Below are positions 53,470 to 64,000 of a stretch of DNA of 64,000 nucleotides, piece after piece. Source of the stretch: Ficedula albicollis. Its lineage: Eukaryota > Chordata > Aves > Passeriformes > Muscicapidae. The position numbers and the translations under genes were made by a program. The first letter of the stretch is position 1. The number at the start of each line of letters is the position of its first letter. Under the pieces are notes generated by a model, which worked only from the letters and a program-made list of their open reading frames with translations, was not told where the DNA came from and ran no database searches. The DNA is taken from contig NC_021678.1 of assembly GCF_000247815.1 (NCBI RefSeq), forward strand, positions 3,178,599 through 3,242,598, in the 5' to 3' direction.

Positions 53470-54155
53470 TAATGGTTTTGAAAGCAAAACCAGTGAGAGA
53501 CTCCAAGTCAGAAGTACAATTTAATAGGAAAAAAGAGAAAAAAATAAAATACATGCTGTAGCACAAAAGAAAAACCACTGGCAGAGTCAGAATACAACCT
53601 GACACCCCGCTAGTTAGGGTGGTGGTGGCAGTGCAGATGAAGTGGTCTTGTTGAAATAGTGATCCTGTAGAAAGGTCTGGTAGCTCTGGTCCTCTGGAAA
53701 CCAGTGGGTAAGGGCTGCTCTGATGTTCCAAATCTCAGATTTCCTGGTAGCTCTGGTCCTCTGGAAACCAGTGAGTAAGGGCTGCTCTGATGTTCCAAAT
53801 CTCTGATTTTATCTGGGTAGGAAAGGCTTGGCTCCTCCCCCTGGGTGGAGCATCTCCCAGTGGGATGATGTAATTTTATCAGTCATGCAGTGGGACTCAA
53901 AGGCCCATTAACAGAAGATATCTTCCTGGAGGAAGGATGGCTTGTAGGAAAGACAAACACTACCCCATCTGGTTTTAACAGGAGGGTGGGATGTGGAAAG
54001 ATAAAGAACACTGCCCCATCTGGTTTTTAACAGCTGGCCCATTAGCAGAGGATATCTCCCACAGAGATCAGAATCACTGCCCCACCTGGTTTCAGCAGAT
54101 GGTGACAGAATACATAATTTTGGGCACATCTTTACATTTTAACCTAGGACGGCTG
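53470..54155 (+). mobile_element. Endogenous retrovirus solo-LTR
   Basis: The left end is near GGTTTTGAAAGCAAAACCAG and TGAGAGACTCCAAGTCAGAA; the right end is near ACATTTTAACCTAGGACGG. The middle matches 42229-42646. It contains an internal tandem duplication around GGTAGCTCTGGTCCTCTGGA (53695 and 53747). No retroviral genes are attached, so a solo LTR is likely. Confidence 0.8.
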
Positions 54156-54159
54156 CCCA

Positions 54160-54957
54160 AGACATCAGGTCTCCGTTGGAAGATGCTCCCCATGCTCAGC
54201 CTGGAGCTGAAGTTTTCCTGCCTGGTGGCTCCCTGCAGCTCCCACAGCGTGCTCATCCTGGCCTGGACAACAGGCATTCCTTCTTTCCCTAAATCCAGCA
54301 CCTTCCCCTACAACTCCTGAATCCAACCTGGCCAGGCAGCAGCAAATTTCAACATGGGAGCCCCAAGATGGATTTGGGCAACATCCCCATCACCAGAGTC
54401 TGCTCCTGGCAGAGAGCCAGAGCAGCTGTGGCATTTTCTGCCGCCAAGAGGTGGAAGCAGAGCCCCCTGACCCTGTGGGACTCAGATTAAAAAAATCCTC
54501 CGAGTTAGGGTCTCCCCAAGTAGAGGGGCTTGTGTCAGCATGCTCAGAGGAGACTCCCCACATCCTGATGTCTGCACAGGCAAAGCTGAGGGGGTTCTTT
54601 CATGGGATGCCAAGCACAGCCTGCACTTGCACCCTCCAAATCCGTGCACTGGAATGATGGGCAAGATTATTCACTGAGAATTATTACGAACATTGAGCTA
54701 ATCTTTCTTTTTTTTCTTTTCTTTATTTTTTTTTCTTAGTAAGTGATCTTGAAAGGAGCACTTGCCTACCACAGGTACTTCCTTGTGGTGTTTAGACAAT
54801 TGAAACAAGTGAGATCAAGAAACAAACCCTGCCATTGCTTCATATTTTTGATCAAAAGGCTTTGCTTGCCTTGCCCTCCCCCCAACCCCAAAAAAACCCC
54901 ACCAGAAAACTCCTGTGCCACAAAGAGCTGCTTTTCAGAGCCTGCTGGAGGGAGAGA
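54160..54957. other. Intergenic, nothing recognised
   Basis: Unique-looking sequence with no coding frame of note. Confidence 0.5.
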
Positions 54958-54958
54958 G

Positions 54959-55162
54959 AGTGAGCCTGCTTTACTCAGCTTAGGAATTAACAGCGTGCTG
55001 TTACTACAGGTTTGCACACAGGGCTGAGGCTGCAAAGCACACCTTTAAAAAAAAAAAAAATTGTGAGTCTGCTTTACTCAGCTTAGGAATTAACAGCGTG
55101 CTGTTACTACAGGTTTGCACACAGGGCTGAGGCTTCAAAGCACACCTTTAAAAAAAAAAAAT
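54959..55162. repeat. 103-bp tandem duplication
   Basis: Two units share CTGCTTTACTCAGCTTAGGA and end in poly-A of 14 and about 11 bases followed by TTGT. Confidence 0.92.
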
Positions 55163-55713
55163 TGTAACTAGAAGCCAAAGCTGCCACTGAACATTGAACT
55201 TGCAAGAGTTTCAGTTATGCAAGCACACATTTCCTGGGTGTGAACATCTGACAGGCAGTAAATGAGGTGGAGAAGGAAGTTAATAAATGAGTACAACCCG
55301 CGCTGTTGGAAAGTAAGTGGATTTGAAACTTTCTAAATAAAATCAGTCATTCAAAGCTCCGTGCTTGCAGTCAGCCCACGAGGCGTCTCAGCTCCACAGC
55401 TGTGCACAAATGCTTGCAAGCACCTCTGCAGGGCATGGCAAAGGGGAAAAAAAGGGTTTACAGGTTTCACATTTACAGGTTCCTTGGATTTTGTGGAGGA
55501 GAAATGGGTGATGCAGGGAGGATTTCCTTATGTCCCTTACAGAACACTGTGCCTGTTACCTGAAAATTGAAATCCCCAAACATTTACTCCTCCCTTAAAA
55601 TAAAATCCTGGGCTGCTCTCCCTCCTCTCCATTCTCCATGGAGCCCCACACTGGACTCTCTCCAGTTAGCAGGTGCCTCTCTGGTACTGGGGGGAAATAA
55701 AATATTCCCAGTG

Positions 55714-56209
55714 TCCAGATGTGCATCCCTGTGATGGGCAGAGAGAATTATTTGGGCAACCAGGTCTGGGGAGTGGCATTCCTGCCCATGCCAGGGAGAT
55801 GGAATGAAACGTTCTTTAAGGTCCTTTCCCACCAAAACCAGTCTGAATTCACCAAACCTGATTCGATGGCTCTGTGATTCTGCCTCACTCACCCCCTGGG
55901 ACCCCAGCCCCACCCCAGCCCCACCCTCCTTCTACCACCTCCCCACCCCCTTTTTTCCCTAACCAGATGTGCATCCCTGTGATGGGCAGAGAGAATTATT
56001 TGAGCAACCAGGTCTGGGGAGTGGCATTCCTGCCCATGCCAGGGAGATGGAATGAAACGTTCTTTAAGGTCCTTTCCCACCAAAACCAGTCTGAATTCAC
56101 CAAACCTGATTCGATGGCTCTGTGATTCTGCCTCACTCACCCCCTGGGACCCCAGCCCCACCCCAGCCCCACCCTCCTTCTACCACCTCCCCACCCCTTT
56201 TTTTCCCTT
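55714..56209 (+). repeat. 248-bp tandem duplication containing a CR1 3' end
   Basis: Units start GATGTGCATCCCTGTGATGG at 55718 and 55966 and differ at only one or two sites plus C/T tract length. Each carries TTCTTTAAGGTCCTTTCCCA and GGCTCTGTGATTCTGCCTCA, a diverged CR1 3' terminus in sense orientation. Confidence 0.92.
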
Positions 56210-57520
56210 TCAATACTTCCCATGGGAAAGTTTTTCTCATGAGCATATTCCATCTTTGCCTCCTTTCCCCTGGGTCTACATCACCACAGCCTGTCTGTCA
56301 GAAATGGCACTGGCTTTCCCTCTAAAGACAAACTCATTTTGGGAGCATCTCAGTGGAATTTAGACCTGCTAGCCTCCTGGAGAGCAAGTCCAGTCTGCAC
56401 CCTCAGTGCCAGAACCAAACCAGAGGGATGAGTCCCTTCAAATTTTGGCAAGCATGGAGATAATTCTGCAGCCAGCCCATGATTTACTATAAATTTCCTG
56501 AATATATTGTGATTTTTATACGTGCCTGTAGCTCCTCATAATTTTTCATCCCCTATCACTGCTATGTTTGAAAGGCAACCCTTACTTTGCCCCAAATTCC
56601 CTCTGAGAGAAAACATTTCAGCATGTTGGTTCAAGCATCAAAACACACTGAAGCTTTGAGTGCCTCTATTTGGTCCCTGTTATCAAATTCAGTTAAAAAA
56701 AAAAAATAAATCCCACAGATCCCAAATGCCCAAATTCACTCAGGAAAAAGTGACAACAAACCAAGTAACAGGAGCTCCCCATCCAAAACCAGCCACATGT
56801 CCATCATTAGTGGTTTGGTTGCTCGTGGGGAGTCACAGTTCAACAGGGTCATGCTCTGTCACTCCACGAGCTGGATCTGATTTCTCAAAGGGAGAGCAGA
56901 TTTAAGCAGGAATTTTAAGCTCTTTGTGGAATACAAACCACAAATTGAAGCGTTGACAGTGGTGCTTCTTGGTGTGTTATTACCTGGGAGCATTAAGCTC
57001 CAGTGGAAAAGGGGTTTTCCCTCTTTGGGGGGCATCCCTTGGATGGGTTTCCAAGCAGAGGGGCATCTCCATCCTCAGGGATTCCAGGACTCACCTGGAT
57101 GTGGCCCCCAGCCTTGGGAACCTCCAAGGGTGCTCCCTACCCAATCTTTCCCATCATCAAACCTCACCCAGGCTGCTGCCATGGCAGATCCTGCTTTTTT
57201 TCCCTCAGAACACTCAGCAAAGTCTCAGCCCGCCCAAAAAGGCCCTTTCAGTGTCCATTTAAAGCTGATGTCAGGGTGGGCTGAACAAACCCCACGTGGA
57301 ATTTCAGCTGAGGGCACCCATCCCACTCCAGGGGCTTCTCCCTTTTCCCTGCCCAGGGCTGATTCATGCCCCAGGGGCACTGGGGTGGCAGGACACCAAG
57401 GTTTGCCACCTGGGAGGTTTCTCCAGGGGTTTTCCAGCCTGGAGGAGGTGCCTGTGCCTTCCTCCCCACCCTGGTTCAGCCATGGCCATCAGCTGATGTT
57501 GGATGCTGGCGTGCCTCGTT
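56210..57520. other. Intergenic, nothing recognised
   Basis: Long frames here only exist because they run into the TTCTC array. No domain is seen. Confidence 0.5.
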
Positions 57521-57524
57521 TTCC

Positions 57525-58595
57525 TTCTCTTCTCTTCTCTTCTCTTCTCTTCTCTTCTCTTCTCTTCTCTTCTCTTCTCTTCTCTTCTCTTCTCTTCTCT
57601 TCTCTTCTCTTCTCTTCTCTTCTCTTCTCTTCTCTTCTCTTCTCTTCTCTTCTCTTCTCTTCTCTTCTCTTCTCTTCTCTTCTCTTCTCTTCTCTTCTCT
57701 TCTCTTCTCTTCTCTTCTCTTCTCTTCTCTTCTCTTCTCTTCTCTTCTCTTCTCTTCTCTTCTCTTCTCTTCTCTTCTCTTCTCTTCTCTTCTCTTCTCT
57801 TCTCTTCTCTTCTCTTCTCTTCTCTTCTCTTCTCTTCTCTTCTCTTCTCTTCTCTTCTCTTCTCTTCTCTTCTCTTCTCTTCTCTTCTCTTCTCTTCTCT
57901 TCTCTTCTCTTCTCTTCTCTTCTCTTCTCTTCTCTTCTCTTCTCTTCTCTTCTCTTCTCTTCTCTTCTCTTCTCTTCTCTTCTCTTCTCTTCTCTTCTCT
58001 TCTCTTCTCTTCTCTTCTCTTCTCTTCTCTTCTCTTCTCTTCTCTTCTCTTCTCTTCTCTTCTCTTCTCTTCTCTTCTCTTCTCTTCTCTTCTCTTCTCT
58101 TCTCTTCTCTTCTCTTCTCTTCTCTTCTCTTCTCTTCTCTTCTCTTCTCTTCTCTTCTCTTCTCTTCTCTTCTCTTCTCTTCTCTTCTCTTCTCTTCTCT
58201 TCTCTTCTCTTCTCTTCTCTTCTCTTCTCTTCTCTTCTCTTCTCTTCTCTTCTCTTCTCTTCTCTTCTCTTCTCTTCTCTTCTCTTCTCTTCTCTTCTCT
58301 TCTCTTCTCTTCTCTTCTCTTCTCTTCTCTTCTCTTCTCTTCTCTTCTCTTCTCTTCTCTTCTCTTCTCTTCTCTTCTCTTCTCTTCTCTTCTCTTCTCT
58401 TCTCTTCTCTTCTCTTCTCTTCTCTTCTCTTCTCTTCTCTTCTCTTCTCTTCTCTTCTCTTCTCTTCTCTTCTCTTCTCTTCTCTTCTCTTCTCTTCTCT
58501 TCTCTTCTCTTCTCTTCTCTTCTCTTCTCTTCTCTTCTCTTCTCTTCTCTTCTCTTCTCTTCTCTTCTCTTCTCTTCTCTTCTCTTCTCTTCTCT
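57525..58595. repeat. (TTCTC)n microsatellite, about 214 units
   Basis: About 1,071 bases of perfect TTCTC repeat, a pure polypyrimidine (GAGAA on the other strand). The flanks TTCC... and TTTTTTTTCCTTCTTTTC are degenerate versions, which fits expansion from an older pyrimidine-rich seed. Confidence 0.97.
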
Positions 58596-58599
58596 TTTT

Positions 58600-59710
58600 T
58601 TTCCTTCTTTTCATTTTCCTTTTCATTTTAGGACTGGCATCTGACTGCCTTGCTCCCAAGGCTGTTATTCACCTCCACAGCAGTGGCAGCTGACAAACCT
58701 GTCAGCTTCAGCAGCACCTTCCCAAACCCCAAGCTATTCACCTTTTCTGATCACTACCTTAATTTTATTCATGAGCAACCTCTTATTTACGTGACCACTT
58801 CCACCAATTTTTTTTTTTTCCCTCTTGATTTCCAGCTCAAAGCCAAAGTGAGGTAAAATAGAGGCAGCAACAACCACCATGAGTTGAGCAATGGGATGGC
58901 TGAGGACCCAATGAGGCTGGGCTGGACACAACCCCAGTGACCAAAAACCCACTGTGACCAAAAGCACTTCTGCCATGGGCCTGGGACCAGCACTGGGAAA
59001 AACTCAACAGCACAAAGAAAGCCCCATGAAAACATGATAACCATGCCAGCCAGGATTTCCCCCCCTAGAGCAGCTGATCACACCAAAACTTTTATTTTTT
59101 TGTTGTTGTTGTTTTTAATACTTTTTTTGTTTTTTTAATAAAAAAGAGCACATGGCCAAGACAACCCAGAGCAGACCCTGGATGTGGCAATCACATCCTG
59201 GGACTATTTTCAGTTTGAGGGACGGCCAGACCCAGCAGCCAATTTCCAGCCTGTTAGTGTGAGCCTCACACACGTTTAGATGTGTCACGTTCAGCCTGTC
59301 CTGAAGGACAGAAATAGGACTTTGAGAGGTGCCAAACATCTCATCCACATGAGATTCAGTGTTTAAAACCTGCCAGTCCTGAGCAGAAAGGGCTGAACTA
59401 GGTGTTTTCCCGGGATTTCCCACTGTGTGGGATTAATATATCTGGTCTTAGATCAGCCTGCATCTTGAGTTGTTTTCCTGCAGCCTCTCTGGGAGCTGCC
59501 ACCATCCCTCTCTAAAACCTCCTCAGCCTTCCTCAAAGCTGCCAGGAGCTCCTTATCCAGAACCAAAGGTGTTATTTTGGCTGTTTTGCATTCAAGCAGT
59601 GGGAGAGCACCTCAGTGTTTGCTCACCAAGCCTCTCCCCCATGGAATCCCAAAGGAGATTTTTCTGACTTCAAGAAAGCCAGAAAAACCAACATCTTCCA
59701 GGTCAATGTA
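58600..59710. other. Intergenic, nothing recognised
   Basis: Pyrimidine-rich next to the array, then mixed sequence without repeats or exons that I recognise. Confidence 0.5.
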
Positions 59711-59712
59711 TC

Positions 59713-59847
59713 CCACAGAATGGTTTGGGTTGGAAGGGACCTTAAAGTCCATCCAGTGCTACCCTGTGCCATGTCAGGGACACCTTCCACCATCCCAGGC
59801 TGCTCCAAGCCCCATCCAGCCTGGCCTTGGACACTGCCAGGGATCCA
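59713..59847 (-). mobile_element. CR1 LINE 3' end cut by poly-G
   Basis: CACAGAATGGTTTGGGTTGG, CAGGGACACCTTCCACCATC and GGACACTGCCAGGGATCCA occur; the normal continuation GGGGCAGCCACAGCTGC is replaced by G. Confidence 0.9.
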
Positions 59848-61364
<1,517 letters not shown>

Positions 61365-62096
61365 CCCAGTGCAGTTTCTCCCCTAAGGTCCAACCCCACA
61401 GACACCCAGTGCTCCCTGTTTCCATTCCCATCTCCCTCACGCTGCTCCGAGGCTTGCCCCGTTTTCCACTTTGGAGGGAACTCAAACCCTCTTGTCTTCC
61501 CCTCCACACCAACCCAGCTTTTTCTGCCAGCACAGGCTTCCTGGCCAGCCCTTGGACCATCCACTGAAAGGTCCTTGAGCAATCCCCCTCGAGCTGGGAC
61601 CAAGGAGCAGCTAATTCCTACAGCAATGCCCAGACTCATTTGGTGCCGAGCCCTGGTTTAATGGATTTCATTTGCACCAGCAGGCTTTCTGAGGTGGAAT
61701 TACTGTCTGTAGCACTCAGCAATTCCAAGAATATTTTATAATTCTGACAGCCTGCATCACCCTGGAGCCTGCCATGGTAAACATGCTCTAGCCTTTCCCT
61801 CTCCTGCAGATGGCAATTTAGGCAGCTGGGGAGGTTTCGTGTTTGTTCTCAAGCGTGAGCCAAACTCCATTATTCCCTTTTCTTTTTTTTTTTTTTATTT
61901 TCCTGGAAGGACATTGACCTGCAGGCATTGGAGAGGATTTTCTCCCTTCCCTCTCCACGTTTTCAGTGGTTTGGTGACAGACACTCTTTGCAAGAGGCAG
62001 GTTGCTGGAGGCCAAGTGCCTTTCTGGGCAGGGCTTTAAATCTGGCAGTCTGGACCCCAGCAAAGCCATCCCACCTGATCCTTCACCCTTTTTGGG

Positions 62097-62160
62097 TAAA
62101 GCTGGACTAGAGACCCCCAGCAAGCTCCTCTGACCTAAACTATCCTCTGATTCTCTCTCT
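62097..62160 (+). mobile_element. CR1-like 3' terminus, diverged
   Basis: GCTGGACTAGAGACCCCCAG followed by CTGACCTAAACTATCCTCTG ATTCT resembles a sense CR1 end. Confidence 0.6.
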
Positions 62161-63738
62161 GATCCTCTCCTGCACTGGACCCTTCACCAGATTACTCCTT
62201 GTTCTCTCCCCTCACTGGGGTTGTGCCAAAACTCCTCAATAATTTAAAAAGCATTTGAACACACCTGATTTTCTAGAGATTTAAGGAGTCACAGATCTGT
62301 GGCACTGGGTGAAAAAATATTTTTGAGGGTGCCAGAGATTGTTTATGTAAAAATAAACACAGTTAGACTTTAACAACTTATTTCTCTTTCCAGGAAGAGA
62401 ATTCGTTTCACAAATTCTGACATTGGTTTTCCATGGCAGGACAAAGCAGTGAAGATTCCTGCAAAATACAAACAGCACAACAAAGAGAGTTCATAATTAA
62501 TGGTAATGAGGAGCAGACTCCAGAAGCAGCAGTGGTGACTTCTATGAGGTGATCAGCTCCAAGGAGTTTCATCTTCCTGCTTTTTTCCCCCCACACCCTG
62601 CAGTGCCTTGGCTGGAGCCCATCCAGAGCCATCCACAGCAGCTTCCAGGGACACTTGGAGGAGCAGAATTGATTTTCACCCCCAAAGAAGCATCTGCTCC
62701 GAGCACAACCCTTTACCAGCAGCACACAAAGACCCCACATTCCTCCCCAAACCCTTTGCCTGCTCTTGCCTCTGGTTGCTGCACCCAGCCCAAGGGATGG
62801 CTCAGGATCTCTTCACTTCCCCAGTGGAATTAACACCAGTCCCATGGCCCAGCTCTGGCCCCCTGACAAAGGAGGTGTGAGGATTTATGGCTCCAGGAAT
62901 AGCTGGAGCATCCAGCAGCCAGGCAAGGGGATCCTGGCTCTTCCAGGGGGGATTTGGCATCACTGAAGTGGCTTCAGGGAAGTCAAGTCACAGCTAAGTG
63001 ACCTCAGGTGTTGATGGCTGCTGGAGCAAAACGGGAAGAAAGCATGCAGAGAACTGGATTTGGGGGGTCAGAGGTGCAGGGGCATTAAATAAACTCTACT
63101 CAGAAATTCACCCCAAATTCAGAGGGAGCAAAGAGCTCCCCAGACTCCTGCCAGGGCTGGGATTCCGTGCTGTGCACTCACACACCCCTCCCTCCATGCT
63201 CCTCCAGCACAGCCCCATCCAGCCTGTGCTTCCAGGTCAGGGAAGGAAATTATCCTTAATCCAGAGTGTGGGCTGGAGGCCAGAGAGGGGAGGCACTGAT
63301 GGGCAGAGCAGATGTTGCTCCAGTGGCTGCAGAAGGTGGGCTCAGGGCCAGGGACGAGCAGGAGTGATGCTGATCCAAGCGGGAAGGAGAAAGGCTTGGG
63401 AGGTGCCACAGGGTAGGATTTCCCTCCAGCCTCACCTCGGGATGCAGCTCCAGGAGAAACACACCGAGGCTGCTCTGGGTCCCCAGGGATGGGGACACAC
63501 CTTGGTCCTGGGAATCCCTGGGAACCCAGGGCCTCCTGCCACTGGTAACTGGGCAAACTCCAGCAGAAACCCAAAAATCCACGGCCTCCACTGGCCTGCC
63601 CTGTGTTTACAGCTCAGCCTGGGCTGGACATTTCCCTAAAAGCTCCCACAAACCCAGAGAGGAAGAGCAAGGAGCAAAGGGAAAGCCCAGGTATCTCCCA
63701 CTCTTCCATGATGAAGCAAGTCTTGGCTTTCATTGTCT

Positions 63739-63852
63739 GACCCAAAGATGTGCATTCCCCAATTTTAGGTCCCACTGTGTGACCCCCAGATGTTTATCCC
63801 CCAATTTAGGTCCCACTGTGTGACCCACAAATGTGCATTCCCCAATTTTAGG
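63739..63852. repeat. Three-copy tandem repeat, 41-42 bp units
   Basis: GACCCAAAGATGTGCATTCC, GACCCCCAGATGTTTATCCC and GACCCACAAATGTGCATTCC each lead into CCAATTTTAGG or a variant. Confidence 0.9.
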
Positions 63853-64000
63853 CACAATGCACTGAGCTAAAAGAGGTGGGAAGCTGGAAACTCCCTTGTT
63901 TTTCTTTGCTTTATTTGTTTGGCTTTCTACAGCCACCAAAATAATTTCATTTTTTCATTTAAAATCCATACCCAGACTTTAGCCTTGCTTAAGATAAACC

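Larger units (their letters stand above)
61365..64000. other. Intergenic, no gene found
   Basis: The interval holds a short CR1-like end near 62.10-62.16 kb and a three-copy repeat at 63739. An AG-GT framed segment after TTTCTCTTTCCAG at 62393 has no recognisable product. Confidence 0.5.

Noticed and set aside
56926..58693. Frames encoding LLFSS or KRREE repeats in the TTCTC array
   Set aside because: Simple translation of a microsatellite, with equivalent frames on both strands.

Overview
This window is vertebrate nuclear DNA, most likely from a passerine bird. The evidence is more than 20 3'-terminal fragments of the avian CR1 LINE on both strands, LTR fragments of the kind common in songbird genomes (TGTCCTGGTTTGAGGG start), and the 3' end of a renalase gene whose exons match the vertebrate RNLS protein. 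There are no operons, CRISPR arrays or other prokaryotic features. The songbird assignment is an inference from repeat types remembered, not searched.

The only protein-coding gene I can support is RNLS on the + strand. Its last three coding exons lie at 13326-13499, 20391-20566 and 23546-23743, with consistent splice phases (1, then 0), canonical AG/GT borders, a TGA stop at 23741 and an AATAAA signal at 23804. Everything from 1 to 13325 reads as RNLS intron; the exons for the N-terminal FAD-binding half must lie to the left. From about 23.83 kb to 64 kb I found no convincing gene. In mammals RNLS and PTEN converge, so this side is probably the RNLS-PTEN intergenic interval, but no PTEN exon was seen.

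Layout: 1-13.3 kb RNLS intron with CR1 fragments, short tandem duplications and a stray Illumina adapter at 4298-4334; 13.3-23.8 kb RNLS exons and introns, including a 522-bp tandem duplication; 25.4-25.8 kb a long inverted-repeat element; 26-28.2 kb a CpG-rich block split by a poly-G run; 32.0-33.4 kb a 60-bp minisatellite of 23 copies; 33.65-34.2 kb an AT-rich block; 37.0-37.7 kb a perfect (TTTA)n array; 41.2-42.6 kb LTR material; 53.5-54.15 kb a further LTR; 57.5-58.6 kb a perfect (TTCTC)n array; 59.8-61.2 kb a 1,387-base poly-G run next to an inverted LTR end.

The most striking signal is technical. Seven uninterrupted poly-G runs (29 to 1,387 bases, about 3.6 kb in total, all G on this strand) mostly sit inside CR1 or LTR copies, often where the copy has a short G run of its own, and two are flanked by duplicated repeat sequence as if overlapping contig ends had not been merged. 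Together with a 37-base match (one mismatch) to the Illumina paired-end adapter, this points to short-read assembly and gap-filling artefacts rather than a new biological system. The homopolymer and perfect microsatellite lengths should not be taken at face value. Possible real novelties are modest: a duplicated splice acceptor before the last RNLS exon, the inverted-repeat element, and the CpG-rich block in an apparently gene-free interval.
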